Assembly (NCBI GenBank): GCA_945873335.1
Contig: CAMCCH010000005.1
Span: 1-34,242, forward strand
Reading direction: 5' to 3'
DNA length: 34,242 bases
Source: Bifidobacterium breve
GTDB lineage: Bacteria; Actinomycetota; Actinomycetes; Nanopelagicales; Nanopelagicaceae
A program made the position numbers and the translations under genes. Shown here one piece after another: positions 1 through 9,418 of the stretch; the first letter of the stretch is position 1, and every line of letters starts with the position of its first letter. The notes under the pieces are model-generated. The model saw nothing but the letters and a program-made list of their open reading frames with translations. It was not told the origin of the DNA and searched no databases.

Positions 1-1
1 T

Positions 2-30
2 CGGTGCCTTTCACACCGGGGGCTTTTCTT
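2..30 (+). terminator. Probable rho-independent terminator of a gene upstream of the window (left arm possibly truncated)
   Basis: CGGTG-cctttca-CACCG stem-loop followed by ggggcTTTTcTTcTTT at the window edge. Confidence 0.4.
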
Positions 31-36
31 CTTTAA

Positions 37-792
37 CTATCTAATTGTGTATCCACCATCGACAACTAAATCAGCGCCATTAATCATGTCTGCACCATCT
101 GAAGATAAGAAAATTACGGCAGCAGCAACTTCTTCTGGTTCAGCGAAACGGCCAACAGGAATCTGTGCTTTGTGTGCATCGCCTTTTTCGCCGGCCCATG
201 CTTTCTTACCTAATTCCGTAAGTACAACAGTAGGAGAGACAGAATTTACATTGATTCCGCGGCCGCCCCATTCAGATGCTAAAACTTTTGTTACACCGAG
301 AACACCAAATTTAGAGGCGCAATATGCAACATGATCTGTAAGCGCAACGCTGGCAGCCTGGGATGCCAAGTTAATGATTTTTCCTTTTCCAACTTTTAAC
401 ATTTCTCGTCCAACACTTTGAGAAACAAAGAATGTACCGCTGAGATTTACGGCGATTGTTGTGTTCCAGTCTGATGCTTTAACGGATTCAGCCGGATCTA
501 GCACGGCCATTCCTGCACTGTTTACCAAAATATCGATACGTCCATGTACTGAGATGACTTCCGCAACTGCTTTATCTATTGAGGCGATATCAGTTACATT
601 GCACACGTGTGCAGTTGAACCATTCTTGATATCAGATGCTACTTTTTGAGCAGCATCAATATTCATATCAACAACAGCAACGGTTACTCCCTTTTTAGCA
701 AAGTTTTCGCAAATTGATTTGCCAATTCCAGAGGCACCGCCAGTAACAAGTGCAATCTTGTTAGCGAGAGAAAAGTTCATATCAACGGTCAT
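37..792 (-). CDS. SDR-family NAD(P)-dependent oxidoreductase, candidate D-threitol/polyol dehydrogenase
   Basis: TGGASGIG cofactor motif, NSAG, YCASK catalytic motif and C-terminal ADLVVDGGYT; the polyol assignment comes from the neighbouring genes. Confidence 0.85.
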   Translation of the reverse strand: MTVDMNFSLANKIALVTGGASGIGKSICENFAKKGVTVAVVDMNIDAAQKVASDIKNGSTAHVCNVTDIASIDKAVAEVISVHGRIDILVNSAGMAVLDPAESVKASDWNTTIAVNLSGTFFVSQSVGREMLKVGKGKIINLASQAASVALTDHVAYCASKFGVLGVTKVLASEWGGRGINVNSVSPTVVLTELGKKAWAGEKGDAHKAQIPVGRFAEPEEVAAAVIFLSSDGADMINGADLVVDGGYTIR

Positions 793-900
793 AGCGAGCC
801 CCAGCTTTCATATAAGCAGTATTTTACTCTGGCAACTTTACTGGCAATCTGGAATACTTCAACATAGGTTTTAGCCGTCGAAGAATGGATTGGTTACACA

Positions 901-2619
901 TTGCCATATGTACTAAATGATCCTGAAGATTTTGTTGATGAAGCTACCGAAGGATTTGTAACCGCACACTCTCACCTAGTAAGGCGAGTACAAGGTGGCG
1001 TTGTTAGAAATCAAGAGAAAACACAAGGACAAGTTGCTGTTGTCATTGGTGGCGGCTCAGGACATTACCCTGCATTTGCTGGAATTGTGGGCCCCGGATT
1101 AGCACACGGCGCAGTAGTAGGAAATGTTTTTTCTTCACCATCAACACAGCGCGTACATACTGTTTGTAAAGCTGTAGAAGCAGGCGGCGGAGTTCTGTTG
1201 AGTTATGGAAATTACGCTGGCGATGTTATGAATTTCAACTTGGCACAATCACAACTCAATGCCGAAGGAATTCCGTGTAAAACAGTTCTTGTTACAGATG
1301 ACATTATGAGTGCGAGCAAAGAAGAATTTCATAAGCGCCGAGGAATTGCTGGCGATCTATTTGTATTCAAAGTTGCAGCGGCCGCTGCTGAAGCAGGATA
1401 TTCACTCGATGAGGTTTACAGAGTTGCAGTCGAAGCGAATGAGCGCACCCGCACAATTGGCGTTGCATTCTCTGGTTGTACTTTGCCGGGCAAAACCGAA
1501 CCGTTATTTACTGTTCTAAAAGGACGCATGGCACTCGGCTTAGGTATTCATGGAGAACCTGGACTTAGCGAAAGCGACATTCCAACATCTAAAGAACTAG
1601 CCCTAGAACTTGTAACTCACTTGCTGGAAGAGACGCCTGATTCATGTCGAAATGATTCAAAGATTCGACTGTGTGTCTTGGTCAACGGCTTGGGTGGAGT
1701 TAAGTATGAAGAGCTCTATGTGCTCTATAACAATATTTCTGCAATCCTAAAAGAGAAAAATATCGAAATTGTTGAGCCAGAAGTTGGGGAACTTGTTACC
1801 AGCTTTGAAATGGCAGGCGCATCACTTACTTTTACATGGCTCAATGAGGAACAAGAAGGATTTTGGAAGAAGCCAACATATACACCGGGGTATAAAAAAG
1901 GCACCGTCTCTCTAGGTTCTGGCTCATCTCAATCTAATGCCCTACAGGATGAGAAGAAAGAAATCTCTAAAGGAAGTTCAGAATCACAGGAATGTGCAAA
2001 AAATGTTCTAAAAATATTGCAACTCATGGAAACCAACACCGTGCAGCGTGCAGATGAGTATGGACTCTTAGATTCATATGCTGGCGATGGAGATCATGGA
2101 ATCGGTATGGCGCGCGGTGCACATGCTGCAGCTAGTGCAGCGAAGCAATATGTAGATGCCGGTGCAGGCGCTGGATCTACCCTTGAAGCAGCAGCAGATT
2201 CTTGGTCTGATAAAGCAGGAGGAACTTCAGGAATTATCTGGGGAATTATCTTGCGAGAAATTGGTAAAGAGTTTGGTGATTCAGTAAAGCCATCGGCGCA
2301 AGTAGTAGCTAGTGCAGTTGCAAGAGCCTCCGCCGAAGTTACAAAATTTGGAAAAGCGCAGATTGGCGATAAGACACTCGTAGATGTGCTCATTCCATTT
2401 TCACAGAAATTAGTAAGTGAAAACGGAAAGTCACTTCCAGAGGCTTGGCGCAGTGCAAGTGGCGTAGCTTTAAGCTCGGCAGCAGATACAGCCAACTTAC
2501 TTCCAAAAATTGGTCGCGCACGCCCACATGCGGAGAAGAGCTTGGGGCATCAAGATCCAGGGGCAACATCACTAGCAATGATTATTTCCACAATCGCTAA
2601 TTTCTTGGAAGGAAAATGA
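901..2619 (+). CDS. DhaK-DhaL fusion kinase (dihydroxyacetone/erythrulose kinase family)
   Basis: N-terminal DhaK signature ([31 protein letters not shown]) and C-terminal DhaL signature ([45 protein letters not shown]); TTG start inferred. Confidence 0.9.
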   Translation: MPYVLNDPEDFVDEATEGFVTAHSHLVRRVQGGVVRNQEKTQGQVAVVIGGGSGHYPAFAGIVGPGLAHGAVVGNVFSSPSTQRVHTVCKAVEAGGGVLLSYGNYAGDVMNFNLAQSQLNAEGIPCKTVLVTDDIMSASKEEFHKRRGIAGDLFVFKVAAAAAEAGYSLDEVYRVAVEANERTRTIGVAFSGCTLPGKTEPLFTVLKGRMALGLGIHGEPGLSESDIPTSKELALELVTHLLEETPDSCRNDSKIRLCVLVNGLGGVKYEELYVLYNNISAILKEKNIEIVEPEVGELVTSFEMAGASLTFTWLNEEQEGFWKKPTYTPGYKKGTVSLGSGSSQSNALQDEKKEISKGSSESQECAKNVLKILQLMETNTVQRADEYGLLDSYAGDGDHGIGMARGAHAAASAAKQYVDAGAGAGSTLEAAADSWSDKAGGTSGIIWGIILREIGKEFGDSVKPSAQVVASAVARASAEVTKFGKAQIGDKTLVDVLIPFSQKLVSENGKSLPEAWRSASGVALSSAADTANLLPKIGRARPHAEKSLGHQDPGATSLAMIISTIANFLEGK

Positions 2620-2620
2620 T

Positions 2621-3085
2621 ATGACCAAGAAATTTCGCGTAGTAATCGGTAGCGACGATGCAGGTTTCCAATATAAAGAGATCTTGAAAAAACAGTTGCA
2701 AAGTGATGCCAACGTTGACTCAGTTGTAGATGTTGGAGTCGATGCATCAAGTAAGACTCCTTACCCAGATGTTGCAATTGCTGCAGCGCAGATGATTGCT
2801 GATGGAAAAGCTGACAGAGCGCTGTTGATTTGCGGTACTGGTCTTGGAGTTGCAATCTCTGCCAATAAAGTAAAAGGAATACGGGCAGCTACGGCCCACG
2901 ATAGTTATTCAGTAGAGCGACTTGTGCTTAGTAATAATGCGCAAGTTCTGACTTTTGGTCAACGTGTTATTGGTATTGAATTAGCCTCACGATTAGCAAA
3001 AGAGTGGCTTACATATCATTTTGATGAAAGTTCGGCATCAGCACAAAAAGTTGCACTTATTACTGAATTTGAAAATAAAGATTAA
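2621..3085 (+). CDS. RpiB/LacAB-family sugar-phosphate isomerase (candidate D-erythrulose-4-phosphate isomerase)
   Basis: [52 protein letters not shown]; starts immediately after the kinase. Confidence 0.88.
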   Translation: MTKKFRVVIGSDDAGFQYKEILKKQLQSDANVDSVVDVGVDASSKTPYPDVAIAAAQMIADGKADRALLICGTGLGVAISANKVKGIRAATAHDSYSVERLVLSNNAQVLTFGQRVIGIELASRLAKEWLTYHFDESSASAQKVALITEFENKD

Positions 3086-3088
3086 TAG

Positions 3089-3853
3089 ATGGCAAGTCGC
3101 GCAGGCAAACTACTAGTAGGCGTAAATCTCAAGATGTATATGGATAGAGAACAGACCCTCTCATGGTTAGATGCAGCAGTTACTGGCTTAGGTAGTATCA
3201 ATAGTGACGACGTTGAACTCTTTCTTCTTCCATCAGCGCCACTTATTTCCGACTGCATAGAAAGAACATCAGCTTCTCTTCTTGCAATCGGAGCCCAAAA
3301 TATAAGCGCGCATGATTCTGGTGCCTTTACTGGTGAGATTAGCCCCCAATTGCTTGCTCAAATGGGTTGTGAATATGCACTCATTGGTCACCACGAAAGA
3401 CGAACACTCTTTGGTGAAAGCAACGATGTAATTTCTCAAAAGATTGCGGCGGGCAATAGAAATAATCTCATTCCGATTGTGTGTATCGGCGAGATCAGCA
3501 AAGAGGATAAGTCAGCTGCGGTAGAGGTAAAAACTCAGATTAGAAGCGCTGTGAAGGAGCAAAAGAATCTAAAGAAGTTAGTTATTGCATATGAGCCAAC
3601 GTGGGCGATTGGGGTAGATCAGCCAGCCTCAGCCGAACATATAAATAAAATGTGCTCGCTCATCCGCACAGAATTAGAGGATATGAATATTCAAAATTTT
3701 CGTATACTTTATGGGGGCAGCGCGGGTGAGGGTCTATTTGAATTAATCTCTCAAACATGTGATGGATTATTTCTTGGTCGCAGATCTCATAACCCTCAAA
3801 CTTATATTTCAATAGTTCAAGAATGTATTTCAATCAAAGCGGCAAACCTATGA
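3089..3853 (+). CDS. Triosephosphate isomerase-family protein (divergent; candidate L-erythrulose-1-phosphate isomerase)
   Basis: VNLKMYM (N..K), IGHHERR (canonical IGHSERR), AYEPTWAIG, YGGSAGEGL; in the operon with the erythrulose-type kinase. Confidence 0.85.
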   Translation: MASRAGKLLVGVNLKMYMDREQTLSWLDAAVTGLGSINSDDVELFLLPSAPLISDCIERTSASLLAIGAQNISAHDSGAFTGEISPQLLAQMGCEYALIGHHERRTLFGESNDVISQKIAAGNRNNLIPIVCIGEISKEDKSAAVEVKTQIRSAVKEQKNLKKLVIAYEPTWAIGVDQPASAEHINKMCSLIRTELEDMNIQNFRILYGGSAGEGLFELISQTCDGLFLGRRSHNPQTYISIVQECISIKAANL

Positions 3854-3872
3854 AAATGAAAGAGGACCACAA

Positions 3873-4946
3873 ATGAGCCCAACAATGAAGGCAGTCGTAT
3901 GTCATGGTCCAATGGATTACAAGTTAGAGGATGTAGAAATACCTACGCCATCTAAGGGCGAAGCACTTGTACGAGTAGAAGCTGTTGGTATTTGCGCTAG
4001 TGATTTGAAGTGTTATCACGGTGCATCAAAGTTTTGGGGAGATGCAAATAGACCTGCTTGGGCTGAGACTGAAGTAATTCCAGGTCATGAATTCGTAGGC
4101 GAGATTGCGCAAATTGATGAAGAAGCAAGCAAGCGCTGGGGAGTAGTAGTGGGTGACCGAGTTGTGGCAGAACAGATTGTTCCTTGCGAAGAGTGTCGCT
4201 ATTGCAAGCGCGGTGAATATTGGATGTGTGCACCCCACGGAATGTTTGGTTTCAAGAGAAAAACTCCCGGTGCTATGGCTTCGTATATGGTTTTTTCAAA
4301 GCATTCTCGTGTTCACAAAATTTCGAAGAGTGTAAAACCAGCGCATGCTGCATATGCAGAACCGTTGTCATGCGCACTTCATGCTGTGGAGCGAGCCAAT
4401 ATCAAAAATACCGATGTCGTTGTTGTTGCAGGATGCGGTCCTATTGGTCTTGGAATGATTGCTGGCGCTGCTGTGAAAAAACCTGCAATTCTTATTGCAT
4501 TGGACTTAGATGATCGTAAGTTGGCAGTTGCAAAAGAATGTGGCGCAACGCTTACTATCAATATCGGGCGCGAAAATGCGATTGAAATAGTCAAAGAATT
4601 GACTGAAGGATATGGCGCAGATATTTACTTGGAGGGCACTGGTCATCCAAGTGCAGTTGCGCAAGGTCTACAAATTTTGCGCAAACTTGGAACCTTTGTT
4701 TTGTATAGCGTCTTCAAAGAAGATGTAACTGTTGATTGGAGCATTATCAGCGATGATAAAGAGCTCGATGTTCTAGGTGCTCACCTTGGTCCACATTGCT
4801 GGCCAGCTGCAATTGCCATGATTGAATCAGGAAAATTGCCGTTGGATAAAATCTGTACCCACCAACTTCCACTCGCAGATTTCCAAAAGGGTCTTGATAT
4901 GGTTTCAGCAGGAAACGAATCCATCAAGGTTTCGCTCATACCGTAA
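3873..4946 (+). CDS. Zinc-dependent medium-chain alcohol dehydrogenase (erythritol/L-threitol dehydrogenase-like)
   Basis: GHEFVGEI, structural Zn cysteines CEECRYCKRGEYWMC, nucleotide-binding VVAGCGPIGLGMIAGA. Confidence 0.88.
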   Translation: MSPTMKAVVCHGPMDYKLEDVEIPTPSKGEALVRVEAVGICASDLKCYHGASKFWGDANRPAWAETEVIPGHEFVGEIAQIDEEASKRWGVVVGDRVVAEQIVPCEECRYCKRGEYWMCAPHGMFGFKRKTPGAMASYMVFSKHSRVHKISKSVKPAHAAYAEPLSCALHAVERANIKNTDVVVVAGCGPIGLGMIAGAAVKKPAILIALDLDDRKLAVAKECGATLTINIGRENAIEIVKELTEGYGADIYLEGTGHPSAVAQGLQILRKLGTFVLYSVFKEDVTVDWSIISDDKELDVLGAHLGPHCWPAAIAMIESGKLPLDKICTHQLPLADFQKGLDMVSAGNESIKVSLIP

Positions 4947-4951
4947 TCTTT

Positions 4952-6190
4952 TTATGGATAAAGCCCGCGTAATCTATGGGCTTCTGCAACGCGCGCAACA
5001 CCGATCATATGTGCTGCTTCGCGCCATGAAACCTTCTTAGTGCGAGCCATCTCTTCAACTTCGCGGAAAGAGCGCATCATGATCTCGTTGAGATTTGATT
5101 TCACTTCATCAGCAGTCCAGAAATAATTTTGCTTATCTTGAACCCATTCGAAGTACGAAACGATTACTCCACCTGAGTTTGCCAAGATATCTGGAACAAC
5201 AAGAATGTGATTCGCATTGAGAATTGCATCTCCGCCAGGAGTAGTTGGGGCATTTGCGCCTTCAACAATAACTTTTGCTCGAATTCCTGAGGCATTCTTC
5301 TCAGTGATTGCATCAGCGAGTGCAGCAGGAATAAGAACGTCGACATCTAAATGGATGAGTTCCTCTTGTGTGAGTTTGTCAGTTCCAGGCAAATTTAGAT
5401 TGTTATTAGCTAAGAAATGGTTCCACAACTCATTAACGTTCTTGAAACCTGTAACGCCGCCATTGACATCACTAACAGCAACAATTTTGAGGCCTAAATT
5501 TTCAAGTGCGATAGCAGCCCAATAACCAACTTTTCCAAAGCCTTGAATTGCAACAGTTGCACCCTTGGGATCAATACCCTTTACGAGTAGCGCTTCTATT
5601 GCAGATATTGCAACGCCATCACCAGTTGCAGAAGTTCTACCGAGTGAGCCACCGAGAACAATTGGTTTTCCTGTAACAACACCTGGAACTGCAAAACCAG
5701 CGTTGACAGAATATGTATCCATCATCCACGCCATATTTCTCTCATCTGTTCCAACATCGGGGGCGGGGATATCGCGCTCTGGTCCGATGATTGGTAAAAT
5801 TTCAGATGTGTAACGACGAGTTAGGCGTTCATTTTCAGCGAGCGAAAGAGTGTGCGCATCAACTGCGATTCCGCCTTTAGCCCCGCCATAGGGAAGATTT
5901 GTAAGTGCGCATTTCCAAGTCATCAACATTGCAAGCGCAACGGTTTCATCCATATCAATTGTTGGGTGAAAGCGAACACCGCCCTTTGATGGGCCTCGCG
6001 TTGTTGAATACTGGACTCGAAAGCCTTTATACATCTCCACATTGCCGTTATCTCGGCGAAGCGGAACGGCAACTTCCAAAATACGACGCGGCGTTGAAAG
6101 TGTCTGCCAATCGTTTTCTGTTAGCTCTAATAGTTCTACAGCGCGACGTAATTGTGCACGCGCGGTCTCAAGTGCTGACTCCATTGTCAT
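4952..6190 (-). CDS. gdhA: Glu/Leu/Phe/Val dehydrogenase (glutamate dehydrogenase)
   Basis: YSTTRGPSKGGVRFHP, MTWKCALTNLPYGGAKGGI, GFGKVG; internal ATG at 6190 (MTMESAL) preferred over 6238 because of its upstream purine-rich stretch and the adjacent gene end. Confidence 0.88.
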   Translation of the reverse strand: MTMESALETARAQLRRAVELLELTENDWQTLSTPRRILEVAVPLRRDNGNVEMYKGFRVQYSTTRGPSKGGVRFHPTIDMDETVALAMLMTWKCALTNLPYGGAKGGIAVDAHTLSLAENERLTRRYTSEILPIIGPERDIPAPDVGTDERNMAWMMDTYSVNAGFAVPGVVTGKPIVLGGSLGRTSATGDGVAISAIEALLVKGIDPKGATVAIQGFGKVGYWAAIALENLGLKIVAVSDVNGGVTGFKNVNELWNHFLANNNLNLPGTDKLTQEELIHLDVDVLIPAALADAITEKNASGIRAKVIVEGANAPTTPGGDAILNANHILVVPDILANSGGVIVSYFEWVQDKQNYFWTADEVKSNLNEIMMRSFREVEEMARTKKVSWREAAHMIGVARVAEAHRLRGLYP

Positions 6191-6215
6191 CTCTTTTTCG
6201 AAAACGTTATTTGGT

Positions 6216-7631
6216 TTAGCTACGTAGCGCTTCCGCAAGACTGCGGAAATCTTCTACCAAAATATCAATCTCTTCCTGGCCATGTGCCAAGCTGATCAAC
6301 CATTGTTCATCGAGTCCCGGAGGCGTAATTACTCCACGATTGAGCGACCAGAGCCATGAGAGCTCTGCGATTTTGAAATCAGTTGCTTTGTAATCGCGGT
6401 AGTTGCGCACGGGCAGCGTTGACCATGTGATGCAACCTTTTACGCCAAAACCAACAGTGTGCGCTGGTAATTGGTATTGCTCAATAATTTCGGTAATACG
6501 TGCAAGTGCCTGCATGTTGAGAGCCTCTGCTTTCGCAAGTGCTTCTTCAGTACAGATTTTATCAACTGCGCGTACACCAGCCATTGCTAGTGGATTACCG
6601 TTGAAAGTACCAAAGTGTGCAAGACGGCCATCGGCAACTGCATCCATGTACTTCTTCTTGCCACCAAATGCTGCAAGTGGAACTCCACCGCCGATTGATT
6701 TAGCAAGTGTGATCAGATCTGGTTTTACACCAAGACGTTGTGCTGCGCCTTGTGGTCCAGCAGTAAGTCCTGTTTTAACTTCATCAAAAATAAGAATGAT
6801 GTCGTAGTGATCACAGAGTGCGCGAACACCTTCAAGGTATCCAGCATCTGGGAGAACAATCGCAATATTTTCTAGAACTGGTTCGAGAATAAAGCAGGCA
6901 ATATTCTTTGCATGCTCTTCAAATGTCTTTTCAAGTGCTACAAGATTGTTATAAGGAACAACGTAGACATCACCAGGAACTGTTCCAGCGTATGCAACTG
7001 CATTTGGTGATTGTGCATCGCCAGCTTCATCAAGTGCTGGTTTTGCAGAGACCATAAGTGGATCAAATGAACCGTGGTATCCGCCTTCAATCTTTACAAC
7101 GCCATTCTTTCCAGAATATGCGCGAGCAAGTCGAGTCGCATACATTGTTGCTTCAGTACCTGAGTTCGCAAATCGAACTTGGTCAATAGAAAAGCGCTTA
7201 CAGATACGTTCACCTGCATCGCGAGAAATTGGTGATGGTGTAACGAAGAGCATTCCTTCTTTGAGAGATGCCTCAATTTCGCCTACAACAACTGGGTTGA
7301 GGTGGCCAGCGAGCATTGCTCCAAAGCCCATTGATAGGTCGAGTAAGCGACGTCCATCAACATCGATCATCCATGCACCTTGTGCTGAAACGATTGAGAT
7401 TGGATATGGATCCCAGTGTTGGAAGCTAGAAGGAACACCCATAGGCATTGTTCGCAGCGCGAGGGCGCTCTCTTTTTCAGAGGCTGAAGTATTTTCTTTA
7501 AAGCGCGCCCATTCTTGATCTAACAGGGCCTGGACTTTTGTTACTGAGAGCGGCTCGGATGTTGCGGGTACTGATCTAAACGTTTGCGCATGGTTAGCGT
7601 GGGTTTTCATTTTTTGCATTTTCGATTCCAA
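6216..7631 (-). CDS. Class III pyridoxal-phosphate aminotransferase, glutamate-1-semialdehyde aminomutase-like
   Basis: VRFANSGTEATMYATRLARAYSGK, IIFDEVKTG, LITLAKSIGGGVPLAAFGGKK (PLP Lys); start may be TTG 7631 or a nearby ATG (about 7619/7610). Confidence 0.85.
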   Translation of the reverse strand: MESKMQKMKTHANHAQTFRSVPATSEPLSVTKVQALLDQEWARFKENTSASEKESALALRTMPMGVPSSFQHWDPYPISIVSAQGAWMIDVDGRRLLDLSMGFGAMLAGHLNPVVVGEIEASLKEGMLFVTPSPISRDAGERICKRFSIDQVRFANSGTEATMYATRLARAYSGKNGVVKIEGGYHGSFDPLMVSAKPALDEAGDAQSPNAVAYAGTVPGDVYVVPYNNLVALEKTFEEHAKNIACFILEPVLENIAIVLPDAGYLEGVRALCDHYDIILIFDEVKTGLTAGPQGAAQRLGVKPDLITLAKSIGGGVPLAAFGGKKKYMDAVADGRLAHFGTFNGNPLAMAGVRAVDKICTEEALAKAEALNMQALARITEIIEQYQLPAHTVGFGVKGCITWSTLPVRNYRDYKATDFKIAELSWLWSLNRGVITPPGLDEQWLISLAHGQEEIDILVEDFRSLAEALRS

Positions 7632-7725
7632 GGCTTTCCCGGAACCCCTAATGCCTTACTCCCTACAGAGTTTGTTACCCCGCGAGTTTAGCAAGTAAAG
7701 ACTTTAAAGCAAGTGCAGAAATTTT

Positions 7726-7741
7726 ATGCGTGTTTACGCAT
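7726..7741. repeat. Perfect inverted repeat ATGCGT-GTTT-ACGCAT
   Basis: 6-bp arms and 4-nt loop between the exporter operon end and the aminotransferase promoter region; no trailing T-run in either direction. Confidence 0.7.
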
Positions 7742-7754
7742 GAAAAAAATGTCC

Positions 7755-8582
7755 TTATTTCATAAAAAGTGCGTTTAATCTTTTTGTTGTGAAAAAAAGT
7801 CCAACAATAATCATGACTATAAAATAGGAAACATGGCCCAAAAGTCCAAGATTTATCTGCCCTAGGGTAAGTCCTCGAACCAGGTGGATTGCTTGTGAAA
7901 GCGGAAGTGCCTTAATAATAAATTGTAACCACTCTGGGAAAACAGTAAGTGGATAAAAAGAACCAGAAAATAGAAACATAGGAAGTAAAAAGATATTGAT
8001 TATTTCTAATTGCTGAAAAGATTTCATATAAGTAGTAAGTGCCATACCAACTGCTGCAAAACCAAATGCAATAAGTACTGCAGCCGGAATCGCCAAGATT
8101 CCCCACAAACTCGGAATCAACCCAAGCGGTGCGACAACGGCCATAAATCCAACCCCGTAAAGAAAACCACGAACAAGTGCTAGTCCAATTTCACCAAGTG
8201 CAACATCTAGTGGACCAAGTGATGTTGCGAGCATGCCGTGGTAAATACGATCGTGTTTGAGTTTGAAGTAGATATTAAAGGTGGAGTCATAAATCGCTCC
8301 ATTCATTGCACTTGTGGCAAGGAGCGCTGGTGCGATGTAGGCGGCATAAGGAATGCTCAAGCCATTACTTTCAATATTGCCAATCAACTCGCCAAGACCA
8401 TAACCGAAAGCAAAGAGGTAGAGCACGGGTTCAACGAATCCAGAGAGGATCACCATCCAGGTGGAAGATTTGAATGCAATGTAACCGCGTTCAAAGATTG
8501 CTCGAGAGCGCCCAGAGTAAACGCGCTCGCCTAATCGCCCTCGACGCGCTTCGGCAATAGCAACGGCTGCACTAATAATCAT
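7755..8582 (-). CDS. ABC-2 type transporter permease
   Basis: About 6 hydrophobic segments, FLFSGSFYPLTVFPEWLQFI ABC-2 signature, downstream of the paired ATPase. Confidence 0.88.
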   Translation of the reverse strand: MIISAAVAIAEARRGRLGERVYSGRSRAIFERGYIAFKSSTWMVILSGFVEPVLYLFAFGYGLGELIGNIESNGLSIPYAAYIAPALLATSAMNGAIYDSTFNIYFKLKHDRIYHGMLATSLGPLDVALGEIGLALVRGFLYGVGFMAVVAPLGLIPSLWGILAIPAAVLIAFGFAAVGMALTTYMKSFQQLEIINIFLLPMFLFSGSFYPLTVFPEWLQFIIKALPLSQAIHLVRGLTLGQINLGLLGHVSYFIVMIIVGLFFTTKRLNALFMK

Positions 8583-9418
8583 TTCGCTAGCCTCATAGTG
8601 AATATACGGCGAGAGAAAAATATGCCGAGCGCTAGAAGTGTTAGAAGGAAGACCATGTGAGTTATTGCCATTGTCTGGGTGAGGGCGTGACCATAAGTGA
8701 GATAACGACCGAGTTCAGTGGCATGCCACAGCGGTGAGATCCAACCAATCCATTGCAGATAAATCGGCATCGATGAAAGTGGATAGAAAGTTCCTGAAAA
8801 AAGAAAGAGTGGCATCATCACAAAACGATTGAAAATGACAAAAAACATATTTTCATCTTTTAAAAGTCCTGCTATTGCCTGTGTAATTGAACCAAATGCA
8901 ACACCAGCCATCACAGCAGTTGGAATTGCCAGCCATGCCTTACTGGATTCCAGTGCTCCAAAAGCGAGCATCACAAACCAATAAATAATGACTGTTCCAA
9001 CTACACGAACGAAAGATGCCAGAAAAACACCGGTAGCTATCTGATTTCCAGAAATCGGGGTTGCATTCATGCCCAAGAAATTTTTCCACCAATTGAAACC
9101 TTCAAGTGTGGGGAAAACAGATTCATCTATCGCACCTTGAATTGCAGCAGTAGCGAGTAAAGCCGGCGCTAAAAATGTTAGATATTTAACGCCATCAATA
9201 CCTGCAGCTCCAGCGCTCTTGTCGATGAATGCGCCAACACCTATTCCAATAGATAAAAGATAAAGAACTGGATTGGCAACAGCGATTGCCAAAATCATCC
9301 AAATCCATTTCATCATTGCAGTCAGGCGTGCTTGAGCAACATAGAGAGAGCCGCGAGAGATTATTTTTTCTTGATCAACTATCTCTAATGAGCCTTGGCG
9401 AATATGTGGAGTGCTCAT
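8579..9418 (-). CDS. ABC-2 type transporter permease (second subunit)
   Basis: FLFSGTFYPLSSMPIYLQWIGWISPLWHATELGR; overlaps neighbours by the stop/start codon. Confidence 0.88.
   Translation of the reverse strand: MSTPHIRQGSLEIVDQEKIISRGSLYVAQARLTAMMKWIWMILAIAVANPVLYLLSIGIGVGAFIDKSAGAAGIDGVKYLTFLAPALLATAAIQGAIDESVFPTLEGFNWWKNFLGMNATPISGNQIATGVFLASFVRVVGTVIIYWFVMLAFGALESSKAWLAIPTAVMAGVAFGSITQAIAGLLKDENMFFVIFNRFVMMPLFLFSGTFYPLSSMPIYLQWIGWISPLWHATELGRYLTYGHALTQTMAITHMVFLLTLLALGIFFSRRIFTMRLAK

Noticed and set aside
2094-2855. Three minus-strand ORFs (2094..2495, 2390..2578, 2550..2855) antisense to the kinase/rpiB
   Set aside because: Low-complexity Ala/Ser- or His/Leu-rich translations entirely opposite strongly supported DhaKL/RpiB coding sequence; no recognisable motifs.
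3997-4594. Multiple ORFs within the alcohol dehydrogenase (3997..4233, 4026..4238, 4153..4335, 4220..4513, 4379..4594)
   Set aside because: Out-of-frame shadows of a well-supported MDR gene; Cys-rich 4220..4513 is an artefact of frame shift.
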